From positions 13,457,001 to 13,521,000 of the forward strand of contig OY756966.1 in the NCBI GenBank assembly GCA_963580455.1: 64,000 nucleotides of DNA. The letters run 5' to 3'. Below the pieces are notes generated by a model that saw nothing but the letters and a program-made list of their open reading frames with translations, ran no database searches and was not told the origin of the DNA. Shown piece by piece: positions 22,901-33,899 of this stretch (the first letter of the stretch is position 1; every line of letters begins with the position of its first letter). Source of the DNA: Euonymus europaeus. Lineage: Eukaryota; Streptophyta; Magnoliopsida; Celastrales; Celastraceae. Both the position numbers and the translations under genes were made by a program.

Positions 22901-23160
22901 ACTCTACAATCTTGGTACGAAGGATTATCCATGAAATGTGGGCATGGAATCCCCTTCGATCCCCTCAACTGAATTACTCCTCCCTCGGGTGCTCTAAGAG
23001 TAATCTTCCTCCCCCAAAAGTCAAGCAACCCTTGGTGCTTCGTCAACCAATCAACTCCAAGAATCACATCAAAATCCTGGAAATCTAATACATACAAGTC
23101 GGCTTTCAGAGATATTTCTCCAAACCGACACTCACATCCGAACACTACTCCCTCCAACAT
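19963..23160 (-). CDS. pol: Pol fragment: RT, RNase H, integrase, chromodomain (right unit)
   Basis: 1065 residues, identical to the left-unit product except residue 248, Leu here (TTG) against Phe there (TTT), from C at 22417 versus A at 16081 on the plus strand. Residue 248 lies in the TA[F/L]RTRYGHYEF block of reverse transcriptase. Phe is usual at that place in Ty3/gypsy elements, so the right unit probably carries the derived state. Catalytic residues of RT (D228, D292, D293), RNase H (D439, E476, D501) and integrase (D715, D776, E812), the HHCC zinc site and the C-terminal chromodomain are all retained. As in the left unit, the frame starts within the tail of protease and lacks an authentic start. 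Confidence 0.93.
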   Translation of the reverse strand: MLEGVVFGCECRFGEISLKADLYVLDFQDFDVILGVDWLTKHQGLLDFWGRKITLRAPEGGVIQLRGSKGIPCPHFMDNPSYQDCRVASLVSSAPKGDVATMIRVVEEFMDVFPEELPGLPPKREIDFAIELHPNVKPISIPPYRMAPAELKELSSQLEELLDLGFIRPSVSPWGAPVLFVKKKDGSLRMCIDYRQLNKVTVRNKYPLPRINDLFDQLRGARHFSKIDLRSGYHQLRIKDEDIQKTALRTRYGHYEFLVMPFGLTNAPAVFMDLMQRVLRPFLDKFVVVFIDDILIYSPTEEEHEEHLRVVLQTLRENQLYAKLSKCEFWATEVKFLGHVITQEGIAVDYSKVESVLNWERPKNVTEIRSFLGLAGYYRRFIEDFSRVASPMTQLTKKGTPFVWTDECEAAFEELKKRLTTPPVLVVPERNVGYQVYCDASGVGLGCVLMQQGRVIEYGSRLLKTHERNYPVHDLELAAVVFALKQWRYYLYGETFEVFSDHKSLKYLFTQKELNLRQRRWMEYLEDFDFNLQYHPGKANVVADALSRKQKVASLFMHEWEIVETINEFGLELKSQEEKMHLCSMTSRPMMVQKVIDAQNGDHAFDVIDESLGWLRGNDGGVRYAGRLVVPEDDELRQEILKEAHHSWFAMHPGGTKMYRDLRQSFWWKGMKADVARFVTKCLTCQQVKAEHQRPAGLLQPLPVAEWKWEKITMDFVTALPMTQRRHDAVWVIVDRLTKSAHFLPMNKTDSLETLSTMYIKEIVRLHGIPLSIVSDRDPRFTGRFWSSLQEALGTKLDFSTAYHPQSDGQSERTIQVLEDMLRACVVDFGGSWDRYLHLAEFVYNNSFQSSIGMAPYEALYGRPCRSPLCWAEVGEKVVSGPEMVKEARERVDEIRKRLITAQNRQKSYADRRRRPLEFAVGDKVFLKVSPRRGIQRYSKHGKLAPRFVGPFEILETVGPVAYRLALPPKLEKVHNVFHVSMLRKYEPDPSHVIDWTTLEVEEDGSYTLHPVKILDRQNKVTRSSVIPLVKVMWMYHGVEEATWELESRMKERYPELFGDSGTCV

Positions 23161-23382
23161 GGTAAGGACACCGTAAACATTCTCCTAATCGGCGAAATCT
23201 CCACCGCTAGTGCGTTCGCTAACGAACTAGTAATAAACGACGAAGTAGCTCCAAATCACACAAAACTCTTGCCCAACTATTCGAAATCAAGAATGTACCT
23301 AGGCCACTCCACTCAGATAATAGAAAACAAACTTCACCCGCCGCTCATCGGGTATCTCTAACGTATCCATCCTCATGCTCAA
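23161..23382 (-). pseudogene. Broken gag/protease junction (right unit)
   Basis: Same lesions as the left unit at +6336 bp: stops in the residual gag frame, an internal deletion joining mid-capsid to protease (about 23296-23306), a damaged protease active-site region near 23247-23260, and a frame change before the pol frame. Identical damage in both units shows it predates their duplication. Confidence 0.8.
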
Positions 23383-23919
23383 CTAATTGAACCACTCCTC
23401 CGCCCCCATACCCGTTCCATCTCCAGAAAATGTTGGAGGAGTAGTCCTCCTCAATTGGTCCACCTCATACATCCCTCTCCCAGCTCTAGGTACTGTTGCT
23501 ACCTCAGTTGTAGCCTCTGGTACAACTCCCTCAGCACGAGTGCCAGTAGCACCCATCGCCTGAGCCACTGCCTGAGCTATGGTCTGCGCCTGTGTCTGCA
23601 CCATACTCATCATAAAACTAGTAAGACTCTCCATCGTCACTGGTTGCCCCCCTGTAGTAACAGGAGCAACCTGCACCTCAGGTGGTGCCTGCTGATCATC
23701 ACTCTCCATCGGTAGTCCCTCTTGAACTATCTCTTCCTCTCTCAACTCTGGATCCACATTCGGAACCGAATCCTCAGTGCTAGGAGTGCCTCTTGTGACA
23801 CGTTCCACCCCAACACTACGGCCTCTACCTCGGCCCCTACCAACTCCCCGTCGGCCTCTGCCACGAGGTACTACAGTCCCACTCTCGGACCTGGTAGTTC
23901 TACGGGTATTCATCTGCAT
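23383..23919 (-). CDS. gag: Gag N-terminal fragment, truncated (right unit)
   Basis: 178 residues, identical to the left-unit fragment: Arg/Gly-rich N-terminus, Gln/Ala-rich middle, and truncation by TAG just after EEWFN at the start of the capsid domain. No capsid core or zinc knuckle follows in frame. Start chosen at the first Met (23919); the one two codons later is equally possible. On its own it should not form particles. Confidence 0.85.
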   Translation of the reverse strand: MQMNTRRTTRSESGTVVPRGRGRRGVGRGRGRGRSVGVERVTRGTPSTEDSVPNVDPELREEEIVQEGLPMESDDQQAPPEVQVAPVTTGGQPVTMESLTSFMMSMVQTQAQTIAQAVAQAMGATGTRAEGVVPEATTEVATVPRAGRGMYEVDQLRRTTPPTFSGDGTGMGAEEWFN

Positions 23920-24073
23920 GGCAAACAGACAATACCATTTAACCCACTACTCACACGAGGATTTAAGGGGAAAAGAAAACATACCGGATCAGTAGCAGTC
24001 GTGACATGGCCTGGATATACTACTTTACAACTAGGACCCAACACCCCAGATCCTATAAAGAGCCGTAAACCTC
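23920..24073 (-). other. Untranslated leader between PBS and gag (right unit)
   Basis: 154 bp matching the left unit's leader. No coding signal seen. Confidence 0.6.
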
Positions 24074-24085
24074 GCTCTGATACCA
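24074..24085 (-). other. Primer-binding site, initiator tRNA-Met (right unit)
   Basis: TGGTATCAGAGC on the element strand, 3 nt from the LTR 3 edge. It is the same as in the left unit, and both units keep an intact site. Confidence 0.95.
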
Positions 24086-24088
24086 AAT

Positions 24089-26260
24089 TGTCACGCCCCG
24101 TTTCCGGAGACGCGACTGGGTGCTCTCTCCGCACCCTTCCTAGGTCACTAGTGTGAACATCCGGGATCAACCGGAAATCCGGCGGCACCTCCCCGTATAT
24201 CGGAGAGCGCCCACCTGCATCAGAAACGCAGCAACAACAACATCACACTAGCAACCTAGCAAACATAGGCCTCGGGCCTCAACCACATGCAATCTTGACC
24301 CTAGGCCTCAGGCCATCCACTACCAGCATGCACAAACTGATGGCATCACATATAAATCAACACACAGATTTATAAAACATCAAATATAACCATCAATCAA
24401 CATCTACAACCACATACAAGCACCACAGTGCCAAATGGTTATATTCTCTCAACATAGATATACTACGTACACCCATATGCATAGAGTATATCTCTAGCAT
24501 CCTATTCTATCCAGGGCCATCCATGTCATGACCTGCTCACCGATCCGCAGCACCAGTACCCGTACCAGTGTCTCCTGTGGAAGGAAGAAAGTAAAGGAGT
24601 GAGCTAGAAGCTCAGTAGGGTATGAAGTAAACATCAATATAAGCTGAACCAAAAGGAAGCAATGCATCAATATGTAACTACCACATGAACGTATACTCAA
24701 CAAGTTCACATCAACATTTACCCGGATAACCCTTTCGGAGCATAACAACCACAATATCATTGCAACTCAATGAAATATTGCACGGGAGCAAGCTCACCAC
24801 AACCAACCACTCCTAGGATCATCCGGTTGCGTGAACCTATCACGCCCGCACCCCACAAGGCAAGTCACTCTTGACCTTACCCCTAGTGCGTTATCCTACT
24901 TGGAATTCACATGACTCAGTGGTAACTCTCATCACCTCGTCATCCCCCCAAGTAGCTTTCAAGAAACCTAAAGGTTCCCGAGTCCATACCCGGTCCCCCA
25001 TGCAACTCTAATGCACTATGTCATGACATGCTGAATAGTTATATATATGAACAACCTACATATATATATACATAACTACCATGATGCATGAACGGAAATC
25101 ACATCGTGTCCATAGGAGATGGAACACACACACTCGGGTCATGCAACATCAAGAATCAACAAGAATCACAATTTGGGTTCGTTTCCCCTTAGGAGCAATT
25201 AAGGCGGAAACACAAAAGAAACGACCAATGAGGAATCGAAAAGCTCTTTACATATCGAAAATGAACGATAGAAAGAATGGTTGGAAATCCCCTACCTCGT
25301 GTCGAGCAAATTACCACAATTTCCCAATTTCGTTCCTAGGGTTTCGGTTTGCCCAAACCTACAATGTGGCATAACCGAACCCATTCACACATCAATAAAC
25401 AACCAACAACTCATATAAACATCAATTAAAATCAATAAATTCGAAATCACTTACTTCTCTCTCTAGAAATTCCTTCCAAAAATCCTCTAACTCACTCCAA
25501 GCTCCACTCAACTCCAAAACACAAACCAATCTACATAAACATCCAAAATCAACCTATAAACAACATATCTAAAGCATAGCACCCAACTCTTCAAGAATCT
25601 AGCAAATCTAGAAAAACCTAGAATTTCCAAAAACTAAGAAAAACTTACCAAAACTCCAAAACCAAGCTTGAATCTTCCTCCTTAAGCTTCAAGGATCATC
25701 AATCAACAATCTCCAAGTCAATCTCTTGCCAAAATCTCCTTCTCTCTCTTCTTCTCTCTCACTTTCTCTCTCTAGCCGGGCTCTCCAAAAAGAAATATGC
25801 AGAAATGTCTAAAAACTGAGCTTAAAAACTGATTTCCCGATAACCGTCCGGACGCCCCAAGTGACCGTCCGGACGCTTCACTGTTCTCTCAACACTCTGC
25901 CCACTTCGTAGGCTTAACCGTCCGGACGCCTCGTTAGACCGTCCGGACGGTCTACTGTTCACAGCACCAAAAATTTTCACTGAATATGAATCTGCCCCAG
26001 TTCCTTCACAAACCGTCCGGACGGCTGTTTTAACCGTCCGGACGGTGTCTGTTTTCCAGAAACCCAGTTTTCTTAAATTTTATTTTCCGGCTCGGTTCAA
26101 GCTTCGATTTGATATATTACGGGCCCGAAACGGACATGTATACTAAAAGTTATGCCCCATTTACCGAACCAAGCTCCAAAACTATTTTTCTATGATTCCG
26201 TACCTCACGGATCATCCGTATTTCGACTCAAAACTAAAATTTTTGGGTCGGGGTTTCACA
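24089..26260 (-). repeat. LTR 3 (5' LTR of right unit), 2172 bp
   Basis: The outermost 5' LTR of the block in element direction. Palindrome starts are 25843, 25864, 25917, 25938, 26012 and 26033; the GA tract is at 25735-25773. It ends on the plus strand with GGGTTTCACA, then the target duplication TAACAAT and satellite. No length change relative to LTR 1 and LTR 2. Confidence 0.95.
25843..26044 (-). promoter_or_regulatory. Palindromic ACCGTCCGGACG cluster in LTR 3
   Basis: Same arrangement as in the other LTRs, three pairs with 21-bp spacing. In this LTR it would lie upstream of any transcript reading through both units. Confidence 0.6.
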
Positions 26261-26267
26261 TAACAAT
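26261..26267. repeat. Target-site duplication, right copy (TAACAAT)
   Basis: Matches 11410-11416. The satellite resumes in phase: joining position 11416 to 26268 restores an uninterrupted monomer. Confidence 0.85.
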
Positions 26268-27700
26268 AAAAAGTCTATCCCGAGCAACTTTGATAGTCCG
26301 AAGTTGCTCAACTCTCTCTATAGAGGAGCTTTTAACGGTTTTGTCCTTTTGTCACACAAAGTTGGTTTTTTGGCATCGAAATAATGTAGGAAGCTTATAC
26401 TCGTAATATTTGACATAGAAGAACAATAAAAAGTCTATCCCGAGCAACTTTGATAGTCCGAAGTAGCTCAACTCTCTCTATGGAGGAGCTTTTAACGGTT
26501 TTGTCTATTTTTCATAGAAAGTTGGTGTTTTGGACTCGAAATAATCTATGAAGCTTATACTCGTAAAATTTGACATAGAAGAACAATTAAAAGTCTATTC
26601 CGAGCAACTTTGATAGTCCGAAATTGCTCAACTCTCTCTATGGAGGAGCTTTTAACGGTTTTGTCCATTTGTCATAGAAAGTTGGTGTTTTGTCATCGAA
26701 ATAAGGTAGGAATCTTAGACTCATAAAATTTGACATATAAGAACAATAGAAATTGTACACCGAGCAACTTCGATGGTCCGAAGTTGCTCAACACTCTCTA
26801 TGGAGGAGCCTTTAACGGTTTTGTCCATTTGTCATAGAAAGTTGGTGTTTTGGCATCGAAATAATGTAGGAAGCTTATACTCATAAAATTTGACATAGAA
26901 GAACAATTAAAAGTCCATCCCGAGCAACTTTGATAGTCCGAAGTTGCTCAACTCTCTCTATGGAGGAGCTTTTAACGGTTTTGTCTATTTGTCATAGAAA
27001 GTTGGTGTTTTGGCATCGAAATAATGTAGGAAGCTTATACTCGTAAAATTTGACATTGAGGAATAATAGAAATTGTACACTAAGCAACTTTGATGGTCCG
27101 AAGTTGCTCAACTCTCTCTATGGAGGAGCTTTTAACGGTTTTGTCCATTTGTCATAGAAAGTTGGTTTTTTGGCATCGAAATAATGTAGGAAGCTTATAC
27201 TCGTAAAATTTGACATATAAGAACAATTAAAATTGTATCCCGAGAAACTTTGATAGTCCGAAGTTACTCAACTCTCTCTATGGAGGAGCTTTTAACGGTT
27301 TTGTCTTTTTGTCACAGAAAGTTGGTTTTTTGGCATCGAAATAATGTAGGAAGCTTATACTCGTAAAATTTGACATAGAATAACAATAAAAAGTCTATCC
27401 CGAGCAACTTTGATAGTCCGAAGTTGCTGAACTCTCTCTATGGAGGAGCTTTTAACGGTTTTGTCCTTTTGTCACAGAAAGTTGGTTTTTTGGCATCGAA
27501 ATAATGTAGTAAGCTTATACTCGTAATATTTGACATAGAAGAACAATAAAAAGTCTATCCCGAGCAACTATGATAGTCCGAAGTTGCTCAAGTCTCTCTA
27601 TGGAGGAGCTTTTAACGGTTTTGTCTATTTGTCATAGAAAGTTGGTGTTTTGGACTCGAAATAATCTATGAAGCTTATACTCGTAAAATTTGACATAGAA
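26261..27700. repeat. Right-hand continuation of 19-mer block
   Basis: 26261-26500 matches 8370-8610 with few substitutions. After that the monomer order follows the start of a further 19-mer unit: the GTCATCGAAATAAGG box at 26692 (compare 5761 and 8801) and TGTCTTTTTG at about 27302. Differences are more frequent here (AATCTTAGAC against AAGCTTAGAC), so this unit is older or less homogenised. Similarity ends near 27700. Confidence 0.75.
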
Positions 27701-28939
27701 GAACAATTAAAAGTCTATTCCGAGCAACTTTGATAGTCCGAAATTGCTCAACTCTCTCTATGGAGGAGCATTTAACGTTTTTGTCCGTTTGTCATAGAAA
27801 GTTGGTGTTTTGGCATCGAAATAATCTCTGAAGCTTATACTCGTAAAATTTGACATATGAGAACAATAGAAATTGTACACTGAGCAACTTTGATGGTCCG
27901 AAGTTGCTGAACTCTCTCTATGGAGGAGCTTTTAACGGTTTTGTCCATTTGTCATAGAAAGTTAGTTTTTTGGCATCGAAATAATGTAGGAAGCTTATAC
28001 TCATAAAATTTGACATATAAGAACAATTAAAAGTCTTTCCCGAGCAACTTTGATAGTCCGAAGTTGCTCAACTCTCACTATGGAGGAGCTTTTAACGGTT
28101 TTATCCATTTGTCAGAGAAAGTTGGTTTTTTGGCATCGAAATAATGTAGGAAGCTTATACTCGTAAAATTTGACATAGAATAACAATAAAAAGTCTATCC
28201 CAAGCAACTTTGATAGTCCGAAGTTGCTCAACTCTCTCTATGGAGGAGCTTTTAATGGTTTTGTCTATTTGTCATAGAAAGTTGGTGTTTTGGCATCGAA
28301 ATAGTCTCTGAAGCTTATACTCGTAAAATTTAACATATGAGAACAATAGAAATTGTACACTGAGCAACTTTGATGGTCCGAAGTTGCTGAACTCTCTCTA
28401 TGGAGGAGCTTTTAACGATTTTGTCCATTTGTCACAGAAAGTTGGTGTTTTGGCATCGAAATAATGTAGGAAGCTTATATTCATAAAATTTGACATATAA
28501 GAACAATTAAAAGTCTATCCCGAGCAACTTTGATAGTCCGAAATTGCTCAACCCTCTCTATGGAGGAGCATTTAACGGTTTTGTCCTTTTGTCATAGAAA
28601 GTAGGTGTTTTGGACTCGAAATAATGTAGGAAGCTTATACTCGTAAAATTTGACTCAGAAGGACAATTAAAAGTCTATCCCGAGCAACTTTGATAGTTCG
28701 AAATTGCTCAACTCTCTCTATGGAGGAGCTTTTAACGTTTTTGTCCGTTTGTCATAGAAAGTTGGTGTTTTGGCATCGAAATAATCTCTGAAGCTTATAC
28801 TCGTAAAATTTGACATATGAGAACAATAGAAATTGTACACTGAGCAACTTTGATGGTCTGAAGTTGCTGAACTCTCTCTATGGAGGAGCTTTTAACGGTT
28901 TTGTCCATTTGTCATAGAAAGTTGGTGTTTTTGCATCGA

Positions 28940-31900
28940 AATAATGTAGGAAGCTTATACTCATAAAATTTGACATATAAGAACAATTAAAAGTCTATCC
29001 CGAGCAACTTTGATAGTCCGAAGTTGCTCAACTCTCTCTATGGAGGAGCTTTTAACGGTTTTATCCATTTGTCAGAGAAAGTTGGTTTTTTGGCATCGAA
29101 ATAATGTAGGAAGCTTATACTCGTAAAATTTGACATAGAATAACAATAAAAAGTCTATCCCAAGCAACTTTGATAGTCCGAAGTTGCTCAACTCTCTCTA
29201 TGGAGGAGCTTTTAACGGTTTTGTCTATTTGTCATAGAAAGTTGGTGTTTTGGCATCGAAATAGTCTCTGAAGCTTATACTCGTAAAATTTGACATATGA
29301 GAACAATAGAAATTGTACACTGAGCAACTTTGATGGTCCGAAGTTGCTGAACTCTCTCTATGGATGAGCTTTTAACGGTTTTGTCCATTTGTCATAGAAA
29401 GTTGGTGTTTTGGCATCGAAATAATGTAGGAAGCTTATACTCATAAAATTTGACATATAAGAACAATTAAAAGTCTATCCCGAGAAATTTTGATAGTCTG
29501 AAATTGCTCAACTCTCTCTATGGAGGAGCATTTAACGGTTTTGTCCATTTGTCATAGAAAGTTGGTGTTTTGGACTCGAAATAATGTAGGAAGCTTATAC
29601 TCGTAAAATTTGACATAGAAGGACAATAAAAAGTCTATCCCGAGCAACTTTGATAGTCCGAAGTTGCTCAACTCTCTCTATGGAGGAGCTTTTAACGGTT
29701 TTGTCCATTTGTCATAGAAAGTTGGTGTTTTGGCATCGAAATAATATCTGAAGCTTATACTCGTAAAATTTGACATATGAGAACAATAGAAATTGTACAC
29801 CGAGCAACTTTGATGGTCCGAAGTTGCTCAACTCTCTCTATGGAGGAGCTTTTAACGGTTTTGTCCATTTGTCATAGAAAGTTGGTGTTTTGGCATCGAA
29901 ATAATGTAGGAAGCTTATACTCATAAAATTTGACATAGAAGAACAATTAAAAGTCCATCCCGAGCAACTTTGATAGTCCGAAGTTGCTCAACTCTCTCTA
30001 TGGAGGAGCTTTTAACGGTTTTGTCTATTTGTCATATAAAGTTGGTGTTTTGGCATCGAAATAATGTAGGAAGCTTATACTCGTAAAATTTGACATTGAA
30101 GAACAATTAAAAGTCTATCCCGAGCAACTTTAATAGTTCGAAGTTGCTCAACTCCCTCTATGGAGGAGCTTTTAACGGTTTTGTCCATTTGTCATAGAAA
30201 GTTTGCTTTTTGGCATCGAAATAATGTAGGAAGCTTATACTCGTAAAATTTGACATAGAAGAACAATAAAAAGTCCATCCCGAGCAACATTGATGGTCCG
30301 AAGTTGCTCAACTCTCTCTATGGAGGAGCTTTTAACGGTTTTGTCTATTTGTCATAGAAAGTTGGTGTTTTGGACTCGAAATAATGTAGGAAGCTTATAC
30401 TCGTAAAATTTGACATTGAAGAACAATTAAAAGTCTATCCCGAGCAACTTTGATAGTTCGAAGTTGCTCAACTCTCTCTATGGAGGAGCTTTTAACGGTT
30501 TTGTCCATTTGTCATAGAAAGGTAGTTTTTTGGCATCGAAATAATGTAGGAAGCTTATACTCGTAAAATTTGACATTGAAGAACAATTAAAAGTCTATTA
30601 TGAGCAACTTTGATAGTCCGAAATTGCTCAACTCTCTCTATGGAGGAGCTTTTAACGTTTTTGTCCATTTGTCATAGAAAGTTGGTGTTTTGGACTCGAA
30701 ATAATCTATGAAGCTGATACTCGTAAAATTTGACATAGAAGAACAATAGAAATTGTACACCGAGCAACTTTGATGGTCCGAAGTTGCTCAACTCTCTCTA
30801 TGGAGGAGCTTTTAACGGTTTTGTCCATTTGTCATAGAAAGTTGGTGTTTTGGCATCGAAATAATGTAGGAAGCTTATACTCATAAAATTTGACATATAA
30901 GAACAATAGAAATTGTACACCGAGCAACTTTGATAGTCCGAAGTTGCTCAACTCTCTCTATGGAGGAGCTTTTAACGGTTTTGTCCATTTGTCATAGAAA
31001 GTTGGTGTTTTGGCATGGAAATAATGTAGGAAGCTTATACTCATAAAATTTGACATAGAAGAATAATTAAAAGTCCATCCCGAGCAACTTTGATAGTCCG
31101 AAGTTGCTCAACTCTCTCTATGGAGCGGCCTTTAACGGTTTTGTCCATTTGTCATAGAAAGTTGGTTTTTTGGCATCGAAATAATGTAGGAAGCTTATAC
31201 TCGTAAAATTTGACATATAAGAACAATTAAAAGTCTATCCCGAGCAACTTTGATAGTCCGAAGTTGCTCAACTCTCTCTATGGAGGAGCTTTTATCGGTT
31301 TTGTCCTTTTGTCTCAGAAAGTTGGTTTTTTGTCATCGAAATAATGTAGGAAGCTTATACTCGTAAAATTTGACATAGAATAACAATAAAAAGTCTATCC
31401 CGAGCAACTTTGATAGTCCGAAGTTGCTCAACTCTCTCTATGGAGGAGCATTTAATGTTTTTGTCTGTTTGTCATAGAAAGTTGGTTTTTTGGACTCGAA
31501 ATAATGTAGGAAGCTTATACTCGTAATATTTGACATAGCAGAACAATTAAAAGTCTACTCCGAGCAACTTTGATAGTCCGAAGTTGCTCAACTCTCTCTA
31601 TGGAGGAGCTTTTAACGGTTTTGTCCATTTGTCATAGAAAGTTGGTGTTTTGGACTCGAAATAATCTATGAAGCTTATACTCGTAAAATTTGACATAGAA
31701 TAACAATAAAAAGTCTATCCCGAGCAACTTTGATAGTCCGAAGTTGCTCAACTCTCTCTATGGAGGAGCTTTTAACGGTTTTGTCCATTTGTCATAGAAA
31801 GTTGGTGTTTTGGACTCGAAATAATCTATGAAGCTTATACTCGTAAAATTTGACATAGAAGAACAATTAAAAGTCTATTCCGAGCAACTTTGATAGTCCG

Positions 31901-32120
31901 AAATTGCTCAACTCTCTCTATGGAGGAGCATTTAACGTTTTTGTCTGTTTGTCATAGAAAGTTGGTGTTTTGGCATCGAAATAATCTCTGAAGCTTATAC
32001 TCGTAAAATTTGACATATGAGAACAATAGAAATTGCACACTGAGCAACTTTGATGGTCCGAAGTTGCTGAACTCTCTCTATGGAGGAGCTTTTAACGGTT
32101 TTGTCCATTTGTCATAGAAA
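28940..32120. repeat. Segmental satellite duplication, copy 1 (offset 4960 bp, 31 monomers)
   Basis: About 3.2 kb that recurs at 33900-37080. Shared rare variants include ATAGTCTCTG (29262/34222), GTTTGCTTTT (30201/35161), GAGCGGCC (31124/36084) and TTTATCGG (about 31291/36251). A further partial copy lies at about 32440-33880 (offset 3360 bp), carrying ATAGTCTCTG at 32622 and GTTTGCTTTT at 33561. Confidence 0.8.
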
Positions 32121-33899
32121 GTTGGTGTTTTGGCATCGAAATAATGTAGGAAGCTTATACTCATAAAATTTGACATAGAAGAACAATTAAAAGTCCATCC
32201 CGAGCAACTTTGATAGTCCGAAGTTGCTCAACTCTCTCTATGGAGGAGCTTTTAACGGTTTTGTCCATTTGTCATAGAAAGTTGGTGTTTTGGACTCGAA
32301 ATAATCTATGAAGCTTATACTCGTAAAATTTGACATAGAAGAACAACTAAAATTCTATCCCGACAAACTTTGATAGTCCGAAGTTGCTCAACTCTCTCTA
32401 TGGAGGAGCTTTTAACGGTTTTGTCCATTTGTCAGAGAAAGTTGGTTTTTTGGCATCGAAATAATATAGGAAGCTTATACTCGTAAAATTTGACATAGAA
32501 TAACAATAAAAAGTCTATCCCAAGCAACTTTGATAGTCCGAAGTTGCTCAACTCTCTCTATGGAGGAGCTTTTAACGGTTTTGTCTATTTGTCATAGAAA
32601 GTTGGTGTTTTGGCATCGAAATAGTCTCTGAAGCTTATACTCGTAAAATTTGACATATGAGAACAATAGAAATTGTACACTGAGCAACTTTGATGGTCCG
32701 AAGTTGCTGAACTCTCTCTATGGATGAGCTTTTAATGGTTTTGTCCATTTGTCATAGAAAGTTGGTGTTTTGGCATCGAAATAATGTAGGAAGCTTATAC
32801 TCATAAAATTTGACATATAAGAACAATTAAAAGTCTATCCCGAGAAATTTTGATAGTCTGAAATTGCTCAACTCTCTCTATGGAGGAGCATTTAACGGTT
32901 TTGTCCATTTGTCATAGAAAGTTGGTGTTTTGGACTCGAAATAATGTAGGAAGCTTATACTCGTAAAATTTGACATAGAAGGACAATAAAAAGTCTATCC
33001 CGAGCAACTTTGATAGTCCGAAGTTGCTCAACTCTCTCTATGGAGGAGCTTTTAACGGTTTTGTCCATTTGTCATAGAAAGTTGGTGTTTTGGCATCGAA
33101 ATAATATCTGAAGCTTATACTCGTAAAATTTGACATATGAGAACAATAGAAATTGTACACCGAGCAACTTTGATGGTCCGAAGTTGCTCAACTCTCTCTA
33201 TGGAGGAGCTTTTAACGGTTTTGTCCATTTGTCATAGAAAGTTGGTGTTTTGGCATCGAAATAATGTAGGAAGCTTATACTCATAAAATTTGACATAGAA
33301 GAACAATTAAAAGTCCATCCCGAGCAACTTTGATAGTCCGAAGTTGCTCAACTCTCTCTATGGAGGAGCTTTTAACGGTTTTGTCTATTTGTCATATAAA
33401 GTTGGTGTTTTGGCATCGAAATAATGTAGGAAGCTTATACTCGTAAAATTTGACATTGAAGAACAATTAAAAGTCTATCCCGAGCAACTTTAATAGTTCG
33501 AAGTTGCTCAACTCCCTCTATGGAGGAGCTTTTAACGGTTTTGTCCATTTGTCATAGAAAGTTTGCTTTTTGGCATCGAAATAATGTAGGAAGCTTATAC
33601 TCGTAAAATTTGACATAGAAGAACAATAAAAAGTCCATCCCGAGCAACATTGATGGTCCGAAGTTGCTCAACTCTCTCTATGGAGGAGCTTTTAACGGTT
33701 TTGTCTATTTGTCATAGAAAGTTGGTGTTTTGAACTCGAAATAATGTAGGAAGCTTATACTCGTAAAATTTGACATTGAAGAACAATTAAAAGTCTATCC
33801 CGAGCAACTTTGATAGTTCGAAGTTGCTCAACTCTCTCTATGGAGGAGCTTTTAACGGTTTTGTCCATTTGTCATAGAAGGTTAGTTTTTTGGCATCGA

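Larger units (their letters stand above)
11417..26260 (-). mobile_element. Tandem Ty3/gypsy chromovirus (LTR-int-LTR-int-LTR), Tekay/Del-like
   Basis: A 14844-bp block with a 6336-bp period. Three 2172-bp LTRs (11417-13588, 17753-19924, 24089-26260) flank two 4164-bp internal regions, and the two units share the middle LTR. No length differences exist between repeats, and one nucleotide difference was noticed (16081 A versus 22417 C). PBS, gag start, pol order RT-RNase H-integrase-chromodomain, and PPT all read on the minus strand. The pol order and C-terminal chromodomain place it in Ty3/gypsy chromoviruses; the long LTR and the EATWE-type chromodomain favour the Tekay (Del) lineage. One target duplication encloses the whole block, pointing to one insertion followed by internal duplication, most simply unequal exchange between LTRs. 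An assembly duplication is the main alternative. Confidence 0.93.
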
